In this document: positions 7,124-14,665 of the stretch, one piece after another
How positions within the stretch are numbered: the stretch's first letter is position 1
How the letters are laid out: each line of letters begins with the position of its first letter
Origin: Alistipes sp. UBA928
GTDB taxonomy: Bacteria; Bacteroidota; Bacteroidia; Bacteroidales; Rikenellaceae
Length of the DNA: 17,118 nucleotides
NCBI GenBank assembly: GCA_002293665.1
Contig: DBDQ01000017.1
Span: 1-17,118, forward strand
Direction: 5' to 3'
The notes under the pieces: model-generated
Told to the model about the DNA's origin: nothing
Database searches by the model: none
What the model saw: only the letters and a program-made list of their open reading frames with translations
Position numbers and translations under genes: made by a program

Positions 7124-8526
7124 TTAAACCATCGTTTGTTAATGAAGTCGTCGGGTGAGAACATCGGGTCGATGCGTATGTACATCTCGTCGATCTTGGC
7201 GTCGAGCCATGTTTTGTACTCCGCATCCTGTTTGCGCGTGAGGGCCATCTGCTCTATGTCGAGCCAGTCTTCGGCGAGGTTGGCCTTGTGGGCGGGGATG
7301 ATCTGCACGAGTTTGAGCATTTTGCCCATCTGGTTCATGTTGAGGTCCTGGCCGATGTAGGGGGCCGTTATCTCGCCCTCCTTGAGGCGGATCAGATGGG
7401 TGGCGTCGTACTGGTCGATGGCGTCGCGTACGAACTTTGTCTTCGTCGACCTAGGGTTGCTGTCACCCGTGTAGCGGAACAGCATCTGCTGGTTGGAGAC
7501 TATGCCGCCGTTCATCTTCGACGCTTTGTCGTCGGAGTGTCGGAGCGCGGCGTTGGCGAAGGTGATCTCCTCGCGGCGGATGGCTCCGGCGAGCGAGTCG
7601 AGGAAGGTGGTCGTCTCTCTGAGTTCGTCGTCGGAGTATGCCGGTTTCATCAGGATGTGGCGCACGTGGTAGAGGTTGTCGGCGGGTTTGTCGATCAACT
7701 GAATGATGTGGAACCCGAATTCGCTCTCGACCACTCCCGAGGTTTGCCCCGGCTGTAATTTGGCTACCGCTTCGGCGAACGGCTCCACCCATCCCTCCTT
7801 GGGTTGGGGATCCATCTCGCCGCCGCGTATCGCCGATCCCGGGTCGACGGAGTAGATCGCCGCGAGGCGGTCGAACCTTTCGCCGTCGATGATCCTCTGG
7901 CGTAATTCGAGCAGGCGTTCGCGCGTGCGCTGCTTGGCCAGTTCGGTGGAGCGCGGCAGGCGCGTTATCTGGGCGTAGACGTACTGTTCGGGAATGATGG
8001 GGAGGCTGTCGGGGTCGATGCGGCGGAAGAAACGGTCGACCTCACCGGGAGTGACCTTCACCCTCTCGCCCGACACCACCCAGCGGCGCATCTCCTGCGC
8101 ACCGTAGACCTCTTCGAGCAGCATCCTCATGTCCTCCTTTATCGTGTAGAGGGGTTTGTGCTGTTCGTCCTCGAGCGCGCGGATCGAACCCGCGGCGGTT
8201 ATCATCTCGTCGACGTTGGCATCCACGGCCGAGGCTATCTGGGGGGCCAGCGCGTCGAGACCGATAGAGTCGATCTGGGCCCTTTGGTACAGGAGTTTCT
8301 GTTCGAGCAGCATTTCGAGCGCCTCCGACATGGCCGGGCGCGGCGAGGTGTAGTTCTGCTCGCGGTACTGGCGGGTGACGGCGTCTGCCTGTTCGGCCAC
8401 CTCGGAGTAGAGCACGGGCGATCCGCCCACCACGGCCACCACCTTGTCGGCGATGAACTGCTGCTGGGCGTGAACCGCCATGACCATCCCCAACGCCATT
8501 GTTAATATTGACATCTTCCTTATCAT
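7120..8526 (-). CDS. SurA-like peptidyl-prolyl isomerase/chaperone
   Basis: This periplasmic protein of 468 aa (from the ATG at 8526) has the SurA layout: signal peptide with a likely cut after VHA (residue 20), a helical N-terminal chaperone region (about 23-150), then a parvulin-type rotamase domain (about 180-280, with GGEMDP and the ESEFGFHIIQL signature near its end) and a second, weaker parvulin-like domain starting at YHVRHILMKP (286-295). SurA proteins chaperone unfolded outer-membrane proteins. An upstream in-frame ATG at 8547 would add seven residues. I prefer 8526 because the n-region MIRK then directly precedes the hydrophobic core and a -7 box sits just upstream. The stop overlaps the GTG start of the OstA-like gene. 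It sits between a related lipoprotein and an LptA-like protein, supporting an outer-membrane biogenesis role. Confidence 0.88.
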   Translation of the reverse strand: MIRKMSILTMALGMVMAVHAQQQFIADKVVAVVGGSPVLYSEVAEQADAVTRQYREQNYTSPRPAMSEALEMLLEQKLLYQRAQIDSIGLDALAPQIASAVDANVDEMITAAGSIRALEDEQHKPLYTIKEDMRMLLEEVYGAQEMRRWVVSGERVKVTPGEVDRFFRRIDPDSLPIIPEQYVYAQITRLPRSTELAKQRTRERLLELRQRIIDGERFDRLAAIYSVDPGSAIRGGEMDPQPKEGWVEPFAEAVAKLQPGQTSGVVESEFGFHIIQLIDKPADNLYHVRHILMKPAYSDDELRETTTFLDSLAGAIRREEITFANAALRHSDDKASKMNGGIVSNQQMLFRYTGDSNPRSTKTKFVRDAIDQYDATHLIRLKEGEITAPYIGQDLNMNQMGKMLKLVQIIPAHKANLAEDWLDIEQMALTRKQDAEYKTWLDAKIDEMYIRIDPMFSPDDFINKRWFK

Positions 8527-8534
8527 ACGAGCCG

Positions 8535-8542
8535 CAAAATTA
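8535..8542 (-). promoter_or_regulatory. Possible internal -7 box before the SurA-like gene
   Basis: On the minus strand the sequence TAATTTTG (8542 down to 8535) matches TAnnTTTG and ends 8 nt before the ATG at 8526. If active it would give a nearly leaderless transcript of the SurA-like and OstA-like genes, separate from the full operon transcript. No -33 TTTG is visible at a suitable distance, so this is weak. Confidence 0.35.
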
Positions 8543-8554
8543 ATCATTAAATCG

Positions 8555-9418
8555 TTATAAATTGATCACCGCCTTGTTTTCGACAAGCGCGATCCTGTAG
8601 AGGCTGTCCTCGCACGCCTTGATTATCTCGGCCCGGCGGCGCGTGGCCACGCTTTGGCGTACTATCTCCGATACCCGTTCGTAGGGCGACGTTTCACCGG
8701 CGGTGCGCCTTTCGGCCACCACGAACAGGTATGTCACCTCGCCGTCGGTCATCTCCTGCACCCCGGTGCGGGTGAGCTCTTTCTCGTAGGTTTCGTTGCG
8801 CCGCGTGGGCAGCAGGGCCAGGAACTGCGAGTACTCCGTCCAGTCGTTTACCTCGCGGGCCGTGAAGTTGTTCTTTTGCACCATTGCCAGCACCTCGTCG
8901 CGCGCGGTCGTGCTCCACGACCCGAAAAGTTCGCGCAGCCTCGCCTTCTGGCGGAAGTTGGAGGGGAAGGCCACCACCCGCCCCTTCACTATGGCGCGGT
9001 CGAGCACGAAGTCGCCCCGGTTGGCGTTGTAGTAGTCGATCAAATCCTGTTCGGTGTAGAGCGAGTCGCCCGCCATCTGACGGATGAAGTGTTCGTCGAG
9101 CCGCCGGGTTATCAGGCTGTTGCGATAGACCGTCACCAACTCTTCGTCGGCCGCGTCGTCGCCGAAGATCATCGTAGCCTCCTGCAGTTTGAGGTTGTCC
9201 CTCACCCAGCGATCGACGTAGTTCTCGACCCACTTGACGCTGTCGGCGCCCGTGATGGCGACGGGCAGCACGGCTTCGAGGTCCATCAGGCGCAGGGTCT
9301 CCTTGCCGGCACGGGCCAACACCCTCTCGCCCGCAAAGGGGTTGGGAAGGCGCTTGCAACCCACAAAAACAAGGGCCGCGGCGATACAAAGCGCGGCTAT
9401 GCGCACGGACTTATTCAT
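8555..9418 (-). CDS. SurA/PpiC-like periplasmic lipoprotein
   Basis: This 287-aa protein has a lipoprotein signal: MNKSVR n-region, hydrophobic core, lipobox FVGC with C21 as the lipidated residue. It then resembles the N-terminal chaperone half of SurA/PpiC proteins, with a repeating pattern of amphipathic helices and a conserved-looking segment around residues 45-85. I do not see a convincing parvulin catalytic domain, so it may be a chaperone-only relative even though such genes are often labelled peptidyl-prolyl isomerase. The ATG at 9418 overlaps the CPBP stop by 8 nt, and its stop lies 28 nt before the SurA-like ATG, so the three are one transcription unit. It probably works with the downstream SurA-like protein on outer-membrane protein folding. 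Confidence 0.75.
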   Translation of the reverse strand: MNKSVRIAALCIAAALVFVGCKRLPNPFAGERVLARAGKETLRLMDLEAVLPVAITGADSVKWVENYVDRWVRDNLKLQEATMIFGDDAADEELVTVYRNSLITRRLDEHFIRQMAGDSLYTEQDLIDYYNANRGDFVLDRAIVKGRVVAFPSNFRQKARLRELFGSWSTTARDEVLAMVQKNNFTAREVNDWTEYSQFLALLPTRRNETYEKELTRTGVQEMTDGEVTYLFVVAERRTAGETSPYERVSEIVRQSVATRRRAEIIKACEDSLYRIALVENKAVINL

Positions 9419-10232
9419 CGGCTGTTTTCTCGTTTAACGTATTTTCGACCTTTTTAGTACGCACTTTGGCATCCATGACGATCAGCGAGGCGACCAAAAC
9501 CACGGCGCTCGCCGCGTAGACGATCGAGTAGAGGGTGTCGTTGCCGATCCATTCGCGCGTGTCGGTATTTTGGGTGCCCCAGAGTTCGAGTGCAATGTAG
9601 GCCAGGCCGTTGTTGATGGCGTGGATGACGATCACGGGGATAAGCGAACGGGAGATGAGGTAGATGTAGCCCATCACGATGGCCATGACGAACGCGTTGA
9701 CCATCTGGGGCAGGATCGGAAGGTGCATCAATCCGAAGACCGCCGCCGATCCCAACACCGCCCACCGTGCGTTCCACCGCCGCGCGAGACTTTCGAGCAC
9801 CAGACCCCGGAAAAAAATTTCTTCGAGTATCGGGGCCGCCACCACGGTCGTTACGATCGCCCAGCCGCCGCTGCCGATCATCTCGTTCAACTTTTCGAGA
9901 TAGTGCGCGGGCATGGCGCTCAGCAGCGGCTCGATCACGATACCCGCCGCGTTCACAAGCAGTGTCGCCGCGAGGATCAGCAGAGCGTCGAACCAACGCA
10001 CGCCCAGATGTAGCCGGAACGTGCTTCCGCCGCCGTTGCCGTAGCGCAGCCACAGGATTCCGCCGGGGATGGCGAGAAGGAACGGCAGCATGTAGGTCAG
10101 CAGCATAAGCGGCCCCTTGTCGAGGCGGGATGAGGCGGCCATTGCTATCGCCCCCGAAGCGAGCGCAGCCCCCAATAAAATGGCCGCCAACACACCGAGA
10201 TCGGCCCATGCGGAACGATGTTTTGATTCCAT
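9411..10232 (-). CDS. CPBP family intramembrane glutamic endopeptidase
   Basis: This is a polytopic membrane protein of 273 aa with several hydrophobic segments (about 11-33, 42-62, 82-103, 158-172, 183-200 and 232-253). It carries the CPBP (Abi/CAAX protease-like) motifs: EExxxR as E137-E138-R142, a FGLMH motif with H170, and a third-motif histidine H204 followed by AINN. These residues form the active site in the Rce1-like family. Bacterial members are proposed to cleave membrane substrates, but no substrate can be named here. The ATG at 10232 is preferred over a TTG at 10241 because a -7 box occupies 10239-10246 and would overlap the longer version. It is the first gene of the four-gene envelope operon and overlaps the next gene by 8 nt. 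Confidence 0.88.
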   Translation of the reverse strand: MESKHRSAWADLGVLAAILLGAALASGAIAMAASSRLDKGPLMLLTYMLPFLLAIPGGILWLRYGNGGGSTFRLHLGVRWFDALLILAATLLVNAAGIVIEPLLSAMPAHYLEKLNEMIGSGGWAIVTTVVAAPILEEIFFRGLVLESLARRWNARWAVLGSAAVFGLMHLPILPQMVNAFVMAIVMGYIYLISRSLIPVIVIHAINNGLAYIALELWGTQNTDTREWIGNDTLYSIVYAASAVVLVASLIVMDAKVRTKKVENTLNEKTADE

Positions 10233-10238
10233 ACCCGG

Positions 10239-10246
10239 CAAAAATA
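10239..10246 (-). promoter_or_regulatory. -7 box of the CPBP-SurA-OstA operon
   Basis: On the minus strand TATTTTTG (10246 down to 10239) matches TAnnTTTG exactly and lies 6 nt before the ATG at 10232. Transcription starting a few nt after the box would give a leader of a few bases at most. No clear -33 TTTG is visible. It is back to back with the parA promoter, the two boxes being 22 nt apart. Confidence 0.55.
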
Positions 10247-10268
10247 CAAAAAATCCCGAAAAATCGGT

Positions 10269-10276
10269 TATCTTTG
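10269..10276 (+). promoter_or_regulatory. -7 box of the parAB operon
   Basis: TATCTTTG matches the Bacteroidota TAnnTTTG box and lies 22 nt before the parA ATG, giving a short normal leader. The upstream sequence is A-rich without a clear -33 TTTG. It would drive parA and probably the following co-directional genes. Confidence 0.55.
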
Positions 10277-10298
10277 CGGGTTAGATACAGGTAACTCT

Positions 10299-11060
10299 AT
10301 GGGTAAAATCGTAGCTTTGGCGAATCAAAAAGGCGGGGTGGGGAAGACCACGACCGCGATAAATCTTGCGGCGTCGTGTGCCGTGTTGGGTAAAAAAGTG
10401 CTGCTCGTGGACGCCGATCCGCAGGCGAACGCAACCTCGGGACTCGGTTTCGACATACACGGTGCAAACCTTTACGACTGCATCGCGGGACGGAAAACCG
10501 CCGCAGAGGTTATACTTAAAAGCGAGGCCGTGGCAAATCTGTGGCTACTCCCTTCGAGCATAGACCTTGTGGCGGCCGACACCGAACTGCCGCAGATGGA
10601 GGGCGGACACCGTGTGATGAAAAATATCCTTGAGCCGGTGCGCGGCGATTTCGACTACATATTCATAGACTGCTCGCCCTCGCTGGGGTTCACCACCGTC
10701 AACATACTTGTGGCGGCCGACAGTGTGATGATACCCGTGCAGTGCGAGTACTTCGCGCTCGAGGGGCTCGGCAAACTGCTTGCCACGATCAAAAAAACGC
10801 GCGAAAAACTCAACCCGGCGCTTGCCATAGAGGGTTTCGTGCTCACCATGTACGGTCACAACAGACTATCCAACCAGGTGGTAGGCGAGGTGCGCAAACA
10901 CTTTGAGGAGCTCGTGTTCGACACAATAGTTACGCGAAACATACGTTTGAGTGAAGCACCCGGTTTCGGAATGCCCGTGATGCTCTACGACGCCTCGGCC
11001 ACCGGAAGTGTCAACTACCTTAATCTGGCCAGGGAGTTTATTAAAAGGAATACGCAATGA
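10299..11060 (+). CDS. parA: Chromosome-partitioning ATPase ParA (Soj)
   Basis: ParA is a deviant Walker-type ATPase that, with ParB bound to parS, segregates replicated chromosome origins. The 253-aa chromosomal-type (short) ParA shows the deviant Walker A box KGGVGKTT at 11-18, a Walker A' region VDADPQ (37-42) and a Walker B aspartate in YIFIDCSPSLG (D124). There is no N-terminal helix-turn-helix extension, so this is a chromosomal Soj-type rather than a type Ia plasmid ParA. The stop overlaps the parB start as ATGA. Chromosomal parAB often lie near the replication origin, but no origin or parS site is recognisable in this window. Confidence 0.96.
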   Translation: MGKIVALANQKGGVGKTTTAINLAASCAVLGKKVLLVDADPQANATSGLGFDIHGANLYDCIAGRKTAAEVILKSEAVANLWLLPSSIDLVAADTELPQMEGGHRVMKNILEPVRGDFDYIFIDCSPSLGFTTVNILVAADSVMIPVQCEYFALEGLGKLLATIKKTREKLNPALAIEGFVLTMYGHNRLSNQVVGEVRKHFEELVFDTIVTRNIRLSEAPGFGMPVMLYDASATGSVNYLNLAREFIKRNTQ

Positions 11061-11953
11061 TAAAGCAAAAAGGTCTGGGGCGCGGTCTCGACGCCATTTT
11101 CGAGAGCGAAGAGCTGGCGGGGCACAAGGCGGCGAAACCGATGGCTGCCGCGGGGGAGATTTCCGTGGATATGATCTCGCCCAATCCGAAACAGCCGCGA
11201 ACCCTGTTCGACGAGGAGGCGTTGGGTGAGCTCGCCGACAGCATCAGGGTGTTGGGGGTGATCCAACCCGTGACTGTGAAACACGGGGCCGACGGCCGGT
11301 ACACCATCATCAGCGGTGAACGCCGGTGGAGGGCCGCACGTCTGGCGGGGCTGGAGACGATACCCGTGTATGTGCGTGAGGCAGACGACCAGACCCTGCA
11401 CGAGATGGCGCTCGTGGAGAATATTCAGCGCCAGGACCTCAACGCGATGGAAGTTGCTTTCTCGCTGCAGCGACTCATGGAGGAGTGTGATCTGACGCAG
11501 GACGGGCTCAGCGAACGGGTGGGCAAAAAACGCTCGACGATAGCCAACTACCTGCGCCTGCTGAGACTGCCCGACGAGGTGCAGCTCGCGGTGAAGGAGG
11601 GATTCATCTCGATGGGGCACGCAAAGGCCATAGCCTCGGCTCCGGAGGAGGCCCGGGTGGCATTGCTCAAAAAGACGGTCAAAAAGGGACTGTCGGTGCG
11701 CCAGGCCGAAGAGCTTGCTGCGGCGGCGACGGAAGAAGCAGACAGGGTTGCGCCGAAGTCCGTTGGCGGAGCGCACGACCTCGAACGCGAACTGCCGGAA
11801 AGTTACTCACGGTTGGTGGAACTTCTCGAAGGAGTGTTCGGCTCGAACATCAGTTTGAAATCGACACCCAAGGGACGCAACAAAATTGTCATCGAGTTCG
11901 ACGACGACAGCGATGTCGAGCGATTCATCGAAAAAATTGCGAGTGCGTGCTAA
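11057..11953 (+). CDS. parB: Chromosome-partitioning protein ParB (Spo0J)
   Basis: ParB is a CTP-dependent DNA clamp that loads at parS sites and stimulates ParA. The 298-aa protein has the N-terminal ParB/Srx CTPase domain with GERRWRAA (87-94) and ENIQRQDLNAME (121-132), a central helix-turn-helix for parS recognition (about 146-170), and a C-terminal dimerisation region (about 245-298). The conserved N-terminal GLGRGLDAIF segment (6-15), expected to contact ParA, is present. It overlaps parA by 4 nt, and its 3' end overlaps the likely start of the DUF5683 gene, in a different frame. All functional motifs are intact. Confidence 0.97.
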   Translation: MIKQKGLGRGLDAIFESEELAGHKAAKPMAAAGEISVDMISPNPKQPRTLFDEEALGELADSIRVLGVIQPVTVKHGADGRYTIISGERRWRAARLAGLETIPVYVREADDQTLHEMALVENIQRQDLNAMEVAFSLQRLMEECDLTQDGLSERVGKKRSTIANYLRLLRLPDEVQLAVKEGFISMGHAKAIASAPEEARVALLKKTVKKGLSVRQAEELAAAATEEADRVAPKSVGGAHDLERELPESYSRLVELLEGVFGSNISLKSTPKGRNKIVIEFDDDSDVERFIEKIASAC

Positions 11954-13298
11954 ATATATATTTGTCATGGCCGCTCTGTTGCTGGCGGGGACACTACGGG
12001 CTCAAAGTGTGAACCCGAGACCGGGAGAGCGTATCTTCGTCAGAGGCGGCATCGCCGAGGTGTCGGCCGAGAACCGCGCACGGGTGAGCCTTGCCGCCAT
12101 GACTCCCGACTCGCTCTACCGGTTCATGGCGGCGCTCGACTCGGTGAGGGCCGACGGAATACGTTTCGACCGCGCACGCACCGACTCCATAGTGATGGCG
12201 CTGCTCGACAAAACACCTCCCGATGGCGACAGCCTCGACCAGCAGGGTATGGCCGAACTGCTGACACGGCGTAAGGCGCTCACCCTGAACTCGGCCACCG
12301 TGCGGCGGTTTATGGACGACCCGGCGTTCATCGGGCGATACATCGACGGAGGGGCCGATACGCTGATCCCGAGGTTTGCCCGCATAGATACCCTTTCGAA
12401 ACGCGAAAAACGGCGTCTGGCGCGTCACGACACCACCGCGGTGCGGCACAGCGCAATTTTCCGCGACACGATCCGGCTGTCGCGAATGACGCTCTACTCG
12501 ATACCACTGCCGGGATTCTCGCAACTCTACAACAAACAGTACTGGAAACTGCCCGTGCTTTACGGCACCGTTGCGGCGGGAGTGGGCGTCTACGCATGGC
12601 AGACGAAACTCTACAAACCGTACAGGGATCAATACAACAGCATGGTGGGCCGCTTCGGACTGCTCTCCAGGAACACACCGGAGTACGAACGATACAAGAC
12701 CACTATGTCGGAGCTCCAGAGCAACATGATACGCCACAACACCAACAGGCAGTTGGCGATAGGGTTTGCCGCCGCCTCGTACATGTATTTTTTGGTCGAC
12801 GGGGCGCTTAACTACGCCGGTGCGGCCACCGACGTTAAAAAAGCCACGACACTCGCAACCGTCTTTCCCGGCGCGGGGCAGATATATAACCGTACATATT
12901 GGAAAGTGCCCATCGTGATGGGGGGATTCTCGATACTGACCTACGTTGTCAACTGGAATAACCGCGGATACCAGCGATTCAAGCTCGCTTACGAACAGCG
13001 TATGGACGGAATAGACGAAACGGTCGACGAGTTTCTGGGAACTATGTCGGACCCCGACCTGCTGCAGTGGCGAAACTCCTATCGCCGGAGCCGCGACCTG
13101 AGCATCATTTTCCTCGGACTGTTCTACATAATTCAGGTGGTGGATGCCCATGCAAGCGCCCACATGAAGGCCTACGACGTGTCGGACGACCTGACCAGGG
13201 TCAAATTCGATCTCACGCCATCTACGGAGAGACTCTACTCCCATCGGGCAGGCGGAGGGTTCAACACTTACGGTCTTTCATTCTCGATGAGATTTTAG
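11943..13298 (+). CDS. DUF5683 family exported protein with duplicated core
   Basis: Function unknown; DUF5683 proteins are a Bacteroidota family commonly found beside parAB and a lytic transglycosylase. Start choice: from GTG 11943 the product is 451 aa and begins MRAKYIF, a basic n-region ahead of a hydrophobic core ending about residue 20 (LRA). The ATG at 11967 would remove the positive charges. ATGs at 11886 and 11913 would overlap parB by 41-68 nt. After a variable region (about 21-180) there are two related units: residues about 183-291 and 303-406. Each has a PG-x-x-Q-x-YN-x-x-YWK-x-P motif, then a later Arg, hydrophobic helix and Val-Asp. The C-terminus is beta-like and ends in Phe, as many outer-membrane strands do. 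The stop lies 2 nt before mltD. Confidence 0.75.
   Translation: MRAKYIFVMAALLLAGTLRAQSVNPRPGERIFVRGGIAEVSAENRARVSLAAMTPDSLYRFMAALDSVRADGIRFDRARTDSIVMALLDKTPPDGDSLDQQGMAELLTRRKALTLNSATVRRFMDDPAFIGRYIDGGADTLIPRFARIDTLSKREKRRLARHDTTAVRHSAIFRDTIRLSRMTLYSIPLPGFSQLYNKQYWKLPVLYGTVAAGVGVYAWQTKLYKPYRDQYNSMVGRFGLLSRNTPEYERYKTTMSELQSNMIRHNTNRQLAIGFAAASYMYFLVDGALNYAGAATDVKKATTLATVFPGAGQIYNRTYWKVPIVMGGFSILTYVVNWNNRGYQRFKLAYEQRMDGIDETVDEFLGTMSDPDLLQWRNSYRRSRDLSIIFLGLFYIIQVVDAHASAHMKAYDVSDDLTRVKFDLTPSTERLYSHRAGGGFNTYGLSFSMRF
11957..11964 (+). promoter_or_regulatory. -7-like box at the parB/DUF5683 junction
   Basis: TATATTTG is an exact TAnnTTTG match just after the parB stop, with ATTG at 11936-11939 as a possible -33 element 17 nt upstream. 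It ends 2 nt before the ATG at 11967, too close to serve that start normally. It may be a chance match, or a promoter for downstream genes. Confidence 0.3.
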
Positions 13299-13300
13299 AT

Positions 13301-14608
13301 ATGAAGAATTTTTTTACACTCGCACTCGCGCTCGTCCTCGCTCTGCCCGCCGCCGGGGAGAGAAAGGCGGCACCAATATTTCCGGAGCCGGCAGATACGA
13401 CATCCGTCATGCCCGTTGCTGCCCATGCATCATGGGCTCCTGCTCCCGAAACGCTCGACTCGCTGGTGACCATTGCCGCCCGCGAGAGTACCGTGGCCGC
13501 ATACGACAGATATTTCGAAGACTTCATCAGGTTCGACACAACAGTGGTGCTTACCAGCGATACTCCCGACTCGGTATATCAGCGGCGCCTGCGCTCGATA
13601 CTCTCCCCCATAGGCATGCCGTGGAACGATATCGTAAAACAGTACATAGTGATGTACACCACTGCACGGCGAACCACGCTCGGAAACATACTCAGCAGAT
13701 CGCAGTACTACTTTCCGCTGATAGAGGCCGAACTTGCCAATGCCGGGCTGCCGCAGGAGCTGAGAATGTTGGCCGCCATCGAGTCGGCGCTTGTGCCGAG
13801 TGCGCGCTCGCGGGCAGGAGCGGTGGGATTGTGGCAGTTCATGTATCCAACGGCAAGGCAGTACGGGTTGGAGATCACCACATTCGTCGACGAGCGGAAC
13901 GATCCCGTGGCGTCGACCCGCGCCGCGTGCCGCTATTTGGCTTTCCTGTACAGAACATACGGCGACTGGACTCTTGCGCTGGCCGCCTATAACTGCGGGC
14001 CGGGCAATGTGAACCGCGCGCTGAAAAGAGCCGGCGATGGAGCCTCCAATTTCTGGGATTTGTACTACTATCTGCCCACCGAAACACGCGGTTACGTTCC
14101 GTCGTTCATTGCCGCGACTTACGCCTACGCCTATCACAAGCAACACGGCATAGAGATCACCGAGCCGACGTTGCCGCTGGTCGTCGACACCGTGGCCGTG
14201 AGGCGGCTGGTGCACCTCGAACAGGTGGCGTCGACGCTTGACATTCCCATCGAAACCGTCAGGGCGCTCAATCCGCAGTACCTCAAGGATGTTGTGCCGG
14301 CGCTCGACAAGACCTACTCCATAGTGCTGCCGCTGGGACACACCACCGACTTCGTGGCGCGCGCCGAAGAGATGCACGGTAAGGATTCGCTCTATCTCGC
14401 GGAATACCTCAATCCCGCGAATATCGACACCACTCGCACGATACTCACCACAACCGCAACCGCAACCGTGCACCGCGTGAAAAGCGGCGAAACCCTCGGA
14501 CACATAGCCATCAAATACGGCGTCACCGTGGCACAGATCATGAGGTGGAACAATCTTAGGAACTCCCACCGGCTTTCGATCGGACAGCGGCTCGAGATAA
14601 AGAAATAG
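13301..14608 (+). CDS. mltD: MltD-like LysM membrane-bound lytic murein transglycosylase
   Basis: This enzyme cleaves the glycosidic bond in peptidoglycan, producing 1,6-anhydro ends, and acts in the periplasm. The 435-aa protein has a signal peptide (about 1-18), an SLT goose-lysozyme-like domain (about 130-270) with the catalytic Glu in AAIESAL (E161), the GLWQFM motif (176-181) and AAYNCGPGN (228-236), and a C-terminal LysM peptidoglycan-binding domain (391-434). A degenerate LysM-like segment may lie at about 300-344. The ATG at 13301 is chosen because a good signal peptide follows directly and it is 2 nt after the DUF5683 stop. The reading frame is open further upstream, but that part overlaps DUF5683. 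MltD-type naming is by domain layout; lipid attachment is not evident. Confidence 0.9.
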   Translation: MKNFFTLALALVLALPAAGERKAAPIFPEPADTTSVMPVAAHASWAPAPETLDSLVTIAARESTVAAYDRYFEDFIRFDTTVVLTSDTPDSVYQRRLRSILSPIGMPWNDIVKQYIVMYTTARRTTLGNILSRSQYYFPLIEAELANAGLPQELRMLAAIESALVPSARSRAGAVGLWQFMYPTARQYGLEITTFVDERNDPVASTRAACRYLAFLYRTYGDWTLALAAYNCGPGNVNRALKRAGDGASNFWDLYYYLPTETRGYVPSFIAATYAYAYHKQHGIEITEPTLPLVVDTVAVRRLVHLEQVASTLDIPIETVRALNPQYLKDVVPALDKTYSIVLPLGHTTDFVARAEEMHGKDSLYLAEYLNPANIDTTRTILTTTATATVHRVKSGETLGHIAIKYGVTVAQIMRWNNLRNSHRLSIGQRLEIKK

Positions 14609-14649
14609 GCCGGAACGCGGGGGCCGGAATGTTAGGGCCGGAATGCCAG
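14608..14649. repeat. Three tandem 14-bp units before mnmE
   Basis: Three units of exactly 14 bp start with GGCCGGAACG or GGCCGGAATG at 14608, 14622 and 14636. The last four bases of each unit vary. They fill most of the 57-bp gap between mltD and mnmE. No hairpin is formed, since the units are direct repeats. Function unknown; a slippage-derived array or a protein-binding array are both possible. Confidence 0.75.
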
Positions 14650-14665
14650 GAAGTGAATTTTTTTG

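Noticed and set aside
7655..7680. A CACGTG core considered as a parS half-site
   Set aside because: Flanking bases do not form the 16-bp palindrome of chromosomal parS; it is inside the SurA-like coding region. No parS-like site was seen elsewhere in the window.
11994..13244. A 416-codon minus-strand frame opposite the DUF5683 gene
   Set aside because: Antisense shadow. The plus strand has the signal peptide, repeats and operon spacing; the minus product has no recognisable domain.
14650..14665. A seven-T run before mnmE considered as a terminator
   Set aside because: No stem precedes it; the 14-bp units are direct, not inverted, repeats.
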